Below, piece after piece: positions 12,880 through 23,644 of a stretch of DNA of 64,000 bases (position 1 is its first letter; the number at the start of each line of letters is the position of its first letter). Position numbers and translations under genes: made by a program. Source of the DNA: Pocillopora verrucosa (Eukaryota > Cnidaria > Anthozoa > Scleractinia > Pocilloporidae). The notes under the pieces were generated by a model that saw nothing but the letters and a program-made list of their open reading frames with translations, was not told the origin of the DNA and did no database searches. Location of the stretch: NCBI RefSeq assembly GCF_036669915.1, contig NC_089316.1, positions 9,292,382-9,356,381 on the forward strand. The letters run 5' to 3'.

Positions 12880-13330
12880 ACGATCGAATATCATGAAACC
12901 AAAACCAGAGGAATCAAAATGACTAATCGGAAGATAAGAACAAATCAAAAAGATGCAACAAGAACTTAAAGTTAAAAAAATTGAAAGAACCTGGAGCGCG
13001 GGAAACTCGGCGAAACGGCAATTAATTTTAGTTTTACTTCTGATTTGCTGCAAATGTGGTGCAAGTTACTGGTATAGCGCGTTTCGATCGAGTTTCGTAA
13101 AGCCAAAGCCTAAGTAATCACATCAGCCAATCAAAACAAAGGATAATACATTTACTAGCCAATGAGAACTCAAAGTAAGCAACCATTCAGCCTAAAGCGC
13201 GGGAAAACGCGAGTGACCAGGTCGCGATTGGTTATAGTATCGCATCTGATTGGGTTAAGAGAGTGGTGCGAGTTTTTTTGGACCAATCACAGAGCGAAGT
13301 AAGTGAAATCCAGTGCGTTCTTGGATTACT
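12880..13330 (+). repeat. Dispersed repeat, inverted relative to 18,385-18,715
   Basis: Blocks such as GCGCGGGAAAACG, ATCTGATTGG and GACCAATCACAGAGCGAAG reappear in reverse complement at about 18,385-18,715. I see no open reading frame and cannot assign a class. Confidence 0.65.
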
Positions 13331-13863
13331 TTAGACATTCAATGGAAAATTGCTCTATCTTCATTTTCCATTTTTTCATCTCTACTTCACGTGATTTCTT
13401 CCAAAATTCATGGTCTTTATTAGAGCTTCTCTAGTTCGAAGAATGTCTGATTATGGTAAAGAAAAAACGACACACACAGTTGAAAGAAATATTAATCACG
13501 GTCATCGCATGACATGATTTTAAATTAAAGATTTGATTTACACATTTCATTGGATTTTTAATTCTATGTATGAACAATATTGTATGCGATTTTGAAACAA
13601 AATATATATTTTTTTGTCCTAAAATAAAGATTTTTTTCCTCATTATTATCTGTTCTTTGAATCTGTTTTTGAACTCGTTAACACTGAAACAACCAATACT
13701 CAGCGCCTTTCTTTAACGATCAGTTTTAATAGTGAAATACTAAAAAGAGGCTCATCAATAGTGATTTGATGATGCAATATATACTGTAGGACGCCGCCAT
13801 TTTGAATCTTGCATAGCAACCGAGCCACCCGAACTGTGACGTAACAGTCCTCCCCCTCTCGTT

Positions 13864-13990
13864 GCTTTGACTAAGGGCTAACGCTCAAAATGTCAGCGTA
13901 GAAAATCTTTACGGTGGCCAATTTACATTATCAATTCAATTAATAAAAACCAAATTATCATGTTATACTCTCCCAACGACGCAGCACTGC
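13864..13990 (+). repeat. Degenerate copy of the hammerhead-bearing repeat family
   Basis: AAGGGCTAACGCTC, ACGGTGGCCAATTTAC and TTATACTCTCCCAACGACG match the family seen at 33,296 and 62,654. The ribozyme core is broken: the CTGANGA element is mutated and GAAA reads AAAA. Confidence 0.65.
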
Positions 13991-15879
13991 AGTTTCTTTA
14001 GAAAGTTACCCTCCTTAAAGCCTCCTTATTTTTCCGTCCCTTGAATAACTTAAGAATAATTTAGTTGTACCAAAACGAATTTTTGGCTAAAAGAATAATT
14101 TTCTCTCTTGCTCTCTTTTTTTTTTCTTTCTTGCGAAAACCAGAGAAGCAACAGCTTCTTATGAACCGCGCCTCCTGGTTTTAAGAGTGTGGCGAGGTTA
14201 CCGCGTTATTTTTCAAAATGGTGGCGTCTACACGTTAATTTTTAACGCAGTTGAGGACAATTTTCGAACTGTTTAATTAGTTTTTGGAATCTCAGAACGC
14301 GGTAGGCAGTAGGCTTTTAATTATGCTTTGTAAAGGCGAAAATAAATATCATAAATTATAGTTTCTGGGGCACATCTCGCCTGAGATTAGTACAAAAGAG
14401 AGCCTTATACGTTACAACTACGCCGCCAGCGTAAGTGAAAATGTCATACATAACATGGCTTGATTCGTCACTTTTGCGTTGAAAGTCTCTCGAGAAACGC
14501 GGGCGCACAAAACAGGTGAAGATGTAGCATTGAAATCGTCCCATACGTCTATACGCTCCTAGGCCGATCATTGAGCAAGGCCTGGGAATGAAGAATTAAT
14601 TTTTTTCTCATCAGTCGATACGAATTGACGTTTTCTGATAATTTTTTCTTCTCATAGGCGGAATAATTTAATTGTTCTTCGTTGAGATGTCTGTCGGTTC
14701 ATTTGAAATTAGACTTGAGGTTTTTGTTGATATTATTACTCTTGTTTGGTACGACAAAATTTTGACATCCAGGTGTTTTACAGTATTAAGAAAATTAATC
14801 ATATCAATTATTCACTGGACTCAACTATCCGCGAGAGAAAAAGCCCCCATCATTCCCCCCATAAAAAGAAAGACAACAAATAGATAGATGACGTAGAAGA
14901 AGAGAACGCCCGTGGAACTAGTTAACAGCTAGAAAACACACATTCTTAATAATTTGGCGATGGTTATGTTTACAATGGACTACATCATAAATTATTTATC
15001 GTTTCTTGCTGCTCTGATTAGATCATAAATTTTTAAGAGGCTGTGAACGTCTTATCAAGATGCGCGAAACATAAATGATATAATATTTAAAAGCATTTTG
15101 AGTCGCGTTTTATGGTCTTTAAAGTGTAGCCCTGGTGCTCTTTGTAAAAATAAAAAAAAGAGTACGTTCCATGCAATTGCCTCGCGAGGTTTTCTTTCCA
15201 TAGAAACCTAAGCGTACCTCGAATGAATGATACAAGCAAAATTGGGCCGCATTTGAATATTCCTGATGTATGTTGATATTACACGTGATTTTAAAATTCA
15301 AAAGCCTTCACGTCAATCATCAAAAAGAAAAACATTTATTTTTGTCTCCGAAGAATTTTTCCACTTTAATGGGAGACGAATTAAGGAAGATGAGGGATAT
15401 TTGTAATAGGACTATAAACAGAGTGAAAACTTCAACCGAAAGTCACAGCGAAAGTGGACAACAATCGATTAGCATAACAAAAGATTTAGTAGTCGACCTT
15501 CTTAGAGTGTTTGCACGAAACGACCCCAGCATTATGGTCTATTGTGACAGTCCAATTTTTTTAATTCTGTTCGTCTGTTACGGAGCATGCCGAGCCTATT
15601 AAGTTTCACGCGACCTCTGCTCAGACAATTTCTCGCTCTGTTGCTTACAAGACGCAACCGCAGAATGTAAACACGCTACGGTTCAAGAGTGAAATTTTCA
15701 CAGAGGAAGTCGAAACCGCGATAAGCACTGCGCTAAACCCATTCAGCTCAAACGCACGTCAACGCTTGTCGGAAATCGACCAACATTTGACGAAGAGAGG
15801 GAAAAAACTGAGAAAGGCGCACGAGAGATGAGTTAATTATTTATGACATCGTTCAGAGTAGAGTGTTGTCGATTGAAGT

Positions 15880-16725
15880 ATGGAACTTGCTGAAAGGGTT
15901 TTCCGAGTTGTCGTCTGTAGTTTCTTAATTTATGGTTGTTTCGAAGGCAAACTTGTTCAAATCGGAGCCCTGAATACGGCTCTCAGCGAAAGTACAAACA
16001 ACGGAGGCGAGGCGAAAATAGGAACTGTACCTTTAAACGAAGATATCAAAGAAAGGAAGATATCAAAGAGAGACGTCGAAAATAATGAAAGTTTGAGCGT
16101 GCAAAATAGTGTGGATCCTACAGAAATTGGACAGACATTTATCATCACATCGACACGTGCCCTCAAACAGACCAAACGAGCAAATATTTTATCCGCTTCG
16201 CCAAGTAAGGTCAAGATTGACACATCACCAACGAGAAAATATGACGGAAATTCGAGCGAGACTGTGGCTATTAATTCGCAATACAGTACTCCTCACACAA
16301 TGGGAGCCAGCATCGATGGTGTAGTTACAACACGGGTCGTAAAAAGCTCAATTCATCCAACGTCTATTGTTTCGTCCAAAATTCTCGCTGCTCAAACTTT
16401 CAGCGAGTTACTTAGTCGCTCAGCGACAATAAATCCTGCAGAACTGACCACAAACCGACCCAAAACAAAAGAAACGACTCCAAAGGGAGAGAGCGATGTA
16501 AAGATGAAAAAAGATCCGAACGAAAGAGAACAGAGAAAGACTCTCTTCGGATTTGTGACGATCGAGATTCTCGTAGCGCTTCTCGCGGGAGCAGCTTGCG
16601 CTGTAGTTCTGCTCATATTTTTGGTATATCGATTGAAAAAGCGAAACGAGGGAAGCTATGAACTTCAGGAATCGATAAGCTTAAAGACAGCCGCACACAC
16701 TGAAGAAAAAGAGGTTTTTGTATAA
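15880..16725 (+). CDS. Syndecan-like single-pass membrane protein
   Basis: A 281-residue type I membrane protein in one exon. A leader (residues 1-24) is followed by a low-complexity Ser/Thr-rich ectodomain (to about 222), a single membrane span ending LIFLVYRLKKR, and a short tail NEGSYELQESIS...EVFV. The juxtamembrane RLKKRNEGSYEL closely matches the conserved C1 region of syndecans; neurexin tails share a similar EGSY motif. The C-terminal EVFV fits a class II PDZ ligand (syndecans end EFYA). The ectodomain has no Ser-Gly dipeptide, so the usual glycosaminoglycan attachment motif is missing, although many Ser/Thr could carry O-glycans. Family members act as matrix and growth-factor co-receptors. 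An AATAAA lies at 17,073-17,078. Vertebrate syndecan genes have several exons; this copy has none. Confidence 0.75.
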   Translation: MELAERVFRVVVCSFLIYGCFEGKLVQIGALNTALSESTNNGGEAKIGTVPLNEDIKERKISKRDVENNESLSVQNSVDPTEIGQTFIITSTRALKQTKRANILSASPSKVKIDTSPTRKYDGNSSETVAINSQYSTPHTMGASIDGVVTTRVVKSSIHPTSIVSSKILAAQTFSELLSRSATINPAELTTNRPKTKETTPKGESDVKMKKDPNEREQRKTLFGFVTIEILVALLAGAACAVVLLIFLVYRLKKRNEGSYELQESISLKTAAHTEEKEVFV

Positions 16726-16728
16726 ATT

Positions 16729-19700
16729 GGTTGATGTGTTTACCTTTTGTTTCGACTTTAAGATCGATGCAGATCTGTGACTTTATTACATCCCCTTAAT
16801 TTAATGGCTCTAATATGACTCGAGAGCAACAATTTGATTTCGAATGGCCAGTCGTTGAATTTCAATAGAAAAAATGTTCAGCTTAGAAGCGCCTTCGAAA
16901 CTGAAATCCTCTTGTTTGAGATTTCGCTGACAGCGTGTGAGCAAAAATTGATTTTATTCAGCAGGTGTTTTTACAAGCTTTCGACTCGCCAGCAAAAATG
17001 CCAGAAAGTGGTATAGAGGAATCGATTCAATCTTTCGCTAAGAAACGATAGCTTTAATTTCTTAGCCTGTTCAATAAATATGTTCTAAAATGTATGAATA
17101 CTTCTTAGATAGAATTGCATTTATTATGCCTCTAAGAAAACTGTAGACAAAAGAAATAGAAGTTTTAATATGGAATATGCAAATATTTGAACTGGAGAAT
17201 GGCAATGGCGTAGAAGCCATTTTGAAACCTATTCACGTGGTGTGTATTTTAATAAGATTTTATCAGATGAGATGAGAATTTTTTTCTCTAGATTACAAAG
17301 GACTTTCTATGGCGTTTAAGAAACTGAAAAAGCCTTTTGAAAATTTCATTTTCGATGGCTATTGTCTTTATTATAATTGTTACTGTTTACAGAATTACAT
17401 TACTATTTTCATGAGTAATCTCTTGTTTTTGAATGCAGCTGAAGCTGAAAATGTCCGGTTTCAGCTGGAAGAACATTACACTCGTATATTAATAAAATAT
17501 ATAATTCGTTAGCAGAATTGCAAAATATATGATTTGGTCACGGATTATGACAACCTTAAGTCCTTGCTGATAAAAAATGCCCAATTTGATAAACAAGAGA
17601 CGAATTCTGGGATTACATTGTTGTTGTTTTTTTAGCAGTAATTTTCAATTTTCTAAGAACGACATTTCCTAACGATGCATAAGCCATAACTTTAATACTC
17701 AATATCACCAGAAAGATGGATTGAGGAGCTCACCGATAACAACTTTACCCTTTGAAGCGATAAGACAGGAACAACTGATATTGTGCAACTTCTGACTTCT
17801 CAAAATGATAGAAGACAAAAATTTTCTTCCAAAGTTCCTTTGGCATTTCCGGACTCGTTTTTTTTAGCTATTTTAGTTTGCTTAAGCTCTTTTATTGTTC
17901 TGTTAATTTCGTGCTGTTTTAGTTTGAATGAAAATATAATCTTTAAAGGAAAACATTTCATATAAGAGAGGTACTAAAATGCATGCAATTTTCAAGTGTT
18001 TTTCTCTTAGTCAAATGACCTTGTTGCCTATTCCTGTTTTCTTTCCCGACATTTTTAGTCTGGTGACGTTAAAAATACCACTAAGCAAGTTAACTTAAGC
18101 CTTCTTTGGCAACGTCTTAATGACTTATTTTTGCGGTAATTTTTTCTGTCAGTACTTGATTTAATTACCATTTCAAATTAAGAACAGGGCGATTAGCACT
18201 TCAATGCTTTTGTTTAATAAGCAGTAATTATCAGATTTCGAAATCAAAGTGATTTTTTGATTATTTGTCAAAATGCTTAACGATTAGTTTACTTTGTTCA
18301 GTCCTAGTTGACTTATTATAAACTTCGATAAATCTGTTTTTCCGCAAGATTTTTGTGAAACCCTGTTCGTTTCCGCGGTTAAAGTACAAAATCCTTCGTC
18401 TCCCACCGAGTAACCAGTAATCGGTGTTTTACGAGCTTAGAGCGGACGAATGTCATCCGAGATTGCATTGGCTCTGCTTTACTTCGCTCTGTGGCTCTGT
18501 GATTGACCCAAAAAAACTCGCGCCACTGTCTCAACCAATCAGATGCAAATCTAAAACCAATCACAACTTGGTTGCCCACGTTTTCCCGCGCTTTCGGCAT
18601 TCCGGTTATATTTGGTTTTTACTGTGAGTTCTCAATTGCTTTTAAAGGTATTTTCGTTTCTTCCGATCGGCCGTCGAGATCAGTTTGGTTTTGGTTTTTA
18701 CGATAACCAATCTAAAAGTGCTCTAAGCTGAATATTCACGAACATTCTGTCTTTTTTTTTATTAGTGTGTCAGACTCTTCCAAATGAGATAGAAATAGCT
18801 GAGAGTATAAAATGTAAATAACCTCGACCTTTCTTACATTTAGCCCAAGCTTACGACTCTCATTCCACTCTCCCACCCAACCCCCCCCCTCCAACAAAAA
18901 AACAATTAATAAAAAAAAAAATTGTTGACGCACTCTTCGTGTGTGGCTTGGCTTCTGGCAGCTTCTTATGCAAAATTAATTGCGAAAAATTTTTATTCTT
19001 AATGGGCTAAAATATCATTGTATTATTCGATCTACGGAAACGCCTCTGGTTGAAGAACACTTTAGGTAAGAAACTGTCTGTGTGAAAGCAGTTACTTTAT
19101 GGCTTTTATTTGGCGAAAATCCGTTTAAATTCTCTGTATCTTCATCAAACTAGTTTCCTCTTTCTTTGTAATTAATTACAACTTTTCTTTTTGTCCACTT
19201 TAAAAAATTTGGTTATTTTTTTTCCCCTGGGTTCCGAACACCAGAGAAAATTTCCTACGAACGCAAAAAATGTTGTACTGACCACCTTCTTCTAGACACC
19301 TACGTTTTGGGTCGTGCACCTTACAAATAGTTCTTTCAACCTATCTAACTTCGCCGCCATATGCAGTCGGTATTTATTTCTTCCATCCTTGTTATCTAAG
19401 TTCCTGTTCGCTCCAATCTCATTTCTTTGGTGTTTGTTTGCCTCGGTGAGGTTTCCTTATCATTGAGAATAATTGCTGAGATTGACTGACGTATCGTGAC
19501 TTAGTCGATTCCTTCAAAGTGTCGGTGTACTTAGTAACCTCTCAAGCGATCTTATCTTGATTGATGTTAGATACAAAGTTAATTTTTAAAAATATCAAAG
19601 TCTTGTTTAATGCATAACAACAATGTAGACAAAATTTTCCAAGTTCAATCCGTTTCGATCTCCTTCATCTCTTACTATCCACAATTTTAATTTGTTTGAA

Positions 19701-20181
19701 GCTTCATCTTTGCCATTTTCTCATTTCACCACGTTCATATCTACAGAAGGCTGGCTCTTAAAGATGCCATAATGGTACGCTGCACCCAGACACACTTATA
19801 TCGCCACGCCTGAGTGGGTAATGGAACATGCAAATCAGCTCACTTCACTATAATTTTCTTTCCTTTGTTTTGCAGTCAGGTATTATTTTAAGCATCATTA
19901 TTTTTCAAAGAATGTGCTCCCCGCTTTTGTAAATTTCGGTTAGCGTTTCAGAAAACAGACGCATCACTGTCATCAAGTCAGGAATGGTCCGTGGGCGACG
20001 GCTGGAATTTCGTTTTGGAAACTGATGTAATTCGCAAAAGATGGACTAAGTGTTGTTCATAGATATAAAAAACTATTTGATATGCACTGAAAAAGTTAAC
20101 ATATTCGCTCCTGAAAGTGAAAGATTATTGACTGTTGCACAAGCAGAAGTTTGCCGAGATTAAATCATCAACGTTTCCAAG
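16729..20181. other. Intergenic region
   Basis: 3.4 kb of AT-rich DNA with one dispersed repeat (about 18,385-18,715) and C- or T-rich tracts near 18,880. I see no supportable gene. Confidence 0.6.
18385..18715 (-). repeat. Inverted copy of the 12,880-13,330 repeat
   Basis: Reading the minus strand gives GCGCGGGAAAACGTGGG, ATCTGATTGGTTGAG and a GTCAATCACAGAGCC block in the same order as at 12,880-13,330. It lies in the opposite orientation. Confidence 0.65.
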
Positions 20182-22886
20182 ATGACTTCTCAACAGATAA
20201 CAACCAATGTAGTTCGTAGGACTAAATTGCATTCCAGAAAAGGATTCCTCCTGCGAGTGACTGATGATTTGGTGGAGGGAAGTCAAGATTATGATAATGA
20301 TGTTTACAGTGAGTGGAATTCTTTACGTTAAATCTAGACATAGTCTTGAGGCAAACAACTATTGCAATCTTCCACCATTGATTCAATCTTCAATGAAGCT
20401 GGAAAGCTAGTTGAGCCGGTAAAAGTTAGGTTAGTTGTCAAGGACGATTCTCATTGAAGTGATCTTGTTATGGCAGTTTCGCGTTGCCAGCTTATGTTTT
20501 AGGGTAACTTCTCGTAACAGATTGAGACCTCGTCAGTTCTTCGTCAAATGTCCATAAGGCCAACCTGATAAGCTTTTAACACAGCCCTAATGATTGGGCT
20601 CAATTGCCAGCGCAACTCGGAACGTATTTGTCCTACCATTGTTACATAAGATGTGAAGAGTGGGTCGTTTGAGAGTATTTAGTGGTAGCTACAAGTTAAA
20701 ATGTGGCGAGAAATCATTTTAATTAGGGACTGACCATCGTTTATAACTTGGCAAGGAGGGGGGGAGGGGGAGGCGGAAGAGGAAAGGTCGAAAGATTTTC
20801 CTGATTTAACCCCCCCCCCTGTGTAGTATTCTGATAAACCTCCACCCCCTCGCTGGCAGTCAATTTTCTATATCCTTTAACCCCCCCTGATAAATATGAC
20901 TAATCCCTTATCACTGAGAGTTCAAAGTTAAGTTCAAGTGAACATCAACATTTCCATCAAAAGTAAAATCTGTTCATTTACTTTGATAGAGTCAGAAACC
21001 CTTAAATTGGCTCCTGTTAGAGCTTGAAAAAAGCCTGAAAACGAACTTAGAGAAAACTTAGACTATTCATGCTATACGCCACTAATTTTTTCCTCAGAAC
21101 TTTCAAGTTTTTATATGTTAGGTTATTGATTGAGTAGGTAGTAAATGGAAAGTATAAAAGCATAACTATTGACTTCACAGCTAACCTTACGCGTCATGGG
21201 TGACAACTGAAAGCAAAGAGTTTTTTTTTCTGTTCAAGACATGAAGACTTTCTTTGATATCGCGCTCATAACGTACAGCGTGTTAGGTGAAGGGTTGGGA
21301 AGTCTGTCGGGGAAAAATGGAACATACTTACCAATTTAGAAATATTGATTTCCTTTCGTATGCAATCTTTTTCCTAAAACTTTAAGAAAGAGAAAGGGGG
21401 AAAAGATAAAACGCCCTAGGGGGTGAAGGTGGGGGGCAAATCGTCACTTAATGGAGCCGCGATTAAAAAAATGATAATAATCGGTAAATTGTTGTGGTTC
21501 CATTTTTCCATTTCATACATAAGTTACAGACAAAACTCTATTAAATAAAGCTTTTGTTTATCTACTCTACAGCCACCCTTCAAATGGCTTCTGTTGCTCC
21601 TGGGGAAGTCGTGATTCGTGGAGAGGTATCCAATAAGTACATTGGAATGGACAGTAACGGAAACATCGTAACGTATGTAAGTAGAAATTTCATGTAATTT
21701 TAATGATGAATGTGCGAAAGAGTATTCACTTACTGTCTCACTTCCTCGTAAGCCATCTCGAAGCTGCAAGAAAGGATTCAAACTAACTGAAAGGCTAAAT
21801 TCTCCATTTGAACCGGAATCATTCTCTATTTAAAAACTTCTAGACTCCAACTATATAGTCTCTTCAATATAGTGTCGCATGTACCTTGTTCACTGCTTCA
21901 ATGTTTTGTTGGAGAACGAATAACAACCCATGGAATGTTCATCATTGTAAACGAGGACTTTAAATTTTTATCCTACCGGCATCCAGAATCGTGAATGATC
22001 CAAATGAAACTCAAATATAGGAATATCACGGAAATAATTATAAAGCCAACAAGGTGGATCCAGTCTCTTAGCTTCATTCTCCTTCGTTAAGTTAAAAAAA
22101 AAAAAAAAAAAGGGGGGGGGGGAGAGAGTTAAACAACCCTTTGAGCTTATGAGTCTTTTTTTTTTTCGGAACGGGGGGGGGGGGCAGGAAGGGAACAGGA
22201 AAACGCGCCTACCCTTCGCTGATCACTGATAGTAGCTCGAAAAAGAATTTAACAGTTTTCCGGAATTATAAACAAACGAACAAAAACGAATAAGTGCTAT
22301 AATGGCCTGGGAAATCAAGTTTGGACTTTTCGATAACCTTGTCGGAAAAGAGTGAATTTTTGGCATGGGTTTTCCAGTGTCCTATTGGGAAGTCTGGGGT
22401 GAACAAGCAGTTAACCGATCTAACTCACCTAAAATTAAAATGATTGATTACTCGGACATTTGCAACAGTCTAAAAATTATATATTTAGTTAGCTTGAAGG
22501 GCGGGTCAAGGTAAACTATGACAATTTTGCAAATAATGATTCATCACATTGCATTTTCTCATCAACGAGATAATTTTTTTGGTTTCAACGCAAATGTCGA
22601 ATTAACATCTTCTCGGCCAATGTACACGCTGATAACTTTGCATGTATCTTGTGACGAAAGAAAAACGAAAATATCCCACTTTATTATTTAATTTATTTTT
22701 GAACAGAATTCCTTGCTGGAGGACTGCATATTCAAAGAACATCAGCACACGAATGGATACAGCTCTTTTGAGTCCAAACCCCACTCTGGATGGTTCTTAG
22801 CGTTGACAAATGATGGCAAAGCAAAACCTGGACCCAAATCTGCACGCGGCCATAGAGCCGTGGAATTTTTACCAAGCAGTGTTTAA
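20182..22886 (+). CDS. Fibroblast growth factor family protein, first of a tandem pair
   Basis: Exons 20182-20308, 21573-21676 and 22707-22886 join in phases 1 and 0 to give 136 residues. The product is essentially just the beta-trefoil core: GFLLRVTDD, VVIRGEVSNKYIGMDSNG, DCIFKEHQHTNGYSSFESK, GWFLALTNDGKAKPG and PKSARGHRAVEFLP. These carry the conserved FGF cysteine and the GxxxxGxx(T/S) heparin-binding turn. An in-frame TAA sits seven codons upstream of the ATG, so there is no signal peptide in this model; export would be non-classical (as for FGF1/FGF2) or need an unseen upstream exon. AATAAA signals are at 22,885 and 22,979. The next gene has the same exon phases and the same TTL start to exon 2, showing tandem duplication. 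The ligand would act through FGF receptors, which are not in this window. Confidence 0.88.
22080..22195 (+). repeat. Homopolymer A/G tracts
   Basis: A run of about 18 A followed by about 12 G near 22,092-22,121, and a second poly-T then poly-G tract near 22,158-22,184. They lie in the second intron of the first FGF gene and may be length-polymorphic or assembly-sensitive. Confidence 0.9.
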
Positions 22887-23644
22887 TAAATCAGCATCAA
22901 TTTCATCAACTTTTGTACTTTATTACGATGTTTCAAAATAATTATTGGCTGTGATAAATAGGAAATTCAATAAATAGATGAACGGATGTCGATATATGAA
23001 CGATGCGTCGTTCTGCATTGCCAAAATGGGATTGATTTTCAGAGTCATTGGATGGCATTTCTTTGGAGTTATGCACTTAAATGCTTATTGAAGATTCATC
23101 TCAGTGACAGCTCAAGTTTTGCTAGGAATAGACAAGAGAATATTCACTGTTAATTGATATTCTCTTAGAATTAATCATTGTCACCCTTTGATTCTCTTAC
23201 TCCCAAGACCATGAAATCAATTCAATTCTCCTCATTGTCTGCTACCAATTTTCTTACACTCTAAGGAATTGGTGTTTAATTAAACCTCGCACCAAATATG
23301 ATTTCTTCCTTCTCCTTATCACCTTTCTATTATCGATATTGTGCGGAGAAATTTCGTTCTTGGTCACTTTTGGGCGTAAAAAGGTTCATTTGACCATTAT
23401 TAGGGTACATCATGACTCAAGAAGGTATCATAAGGCGGAGGAGAGACTGGGGACGAAGACACGCATAAGAAAATATAAATCTCGAAGGAAGCTTTGCAAA
23501 GTCATGATTACGCGCCGTCCACGTGCTTTTAATAGAAGCAAAAGTGAAACGCCACTTCTTGCACCAAGCAGGATCGCGACAACATTTTCTTGAAGAAATT
23601 ATTTGCATATCAGAATCTGTAAATTCAGTTCCATACATAGCGGC
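22887..23644. other. Intergenic region between the FGF genes
   Basis: Contains the 3' end and poly-A signals of the first FGF gene and the putative promoter of the second. An open frame at 23,339-23,593 is unsupported. Confidence 0.6.

Larger units (their letters stand above)
12402..15879. other. Intergenic region with dispersed repeats
   Basis: Between the receptor and the syndecan-like gene lie a MITE-like element (12,505-12,690), a GC-richer repeat (about 12,880-13,330) that recurs inverted at about 18,385-18,715, and a degenerate hammerhead-family repeat around 13,864. A 110-codon open frame at 15,270-15,602 shows no recognisable features. Confidence 0.6.

Noticed and set aside
15270..15602. 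110-codon open frame upstream of the syndecan-like gene
   Set aside because: No domain, signal or homology that I recognise. Composition looks like translated AT-rich DNA.
23339..23593. 84-codon basic open frame just upstream of the second FGF gene
   Set aside because: No homology recognised; it does not splice in frame to the FGF exon, and an in-frame stop separates them.
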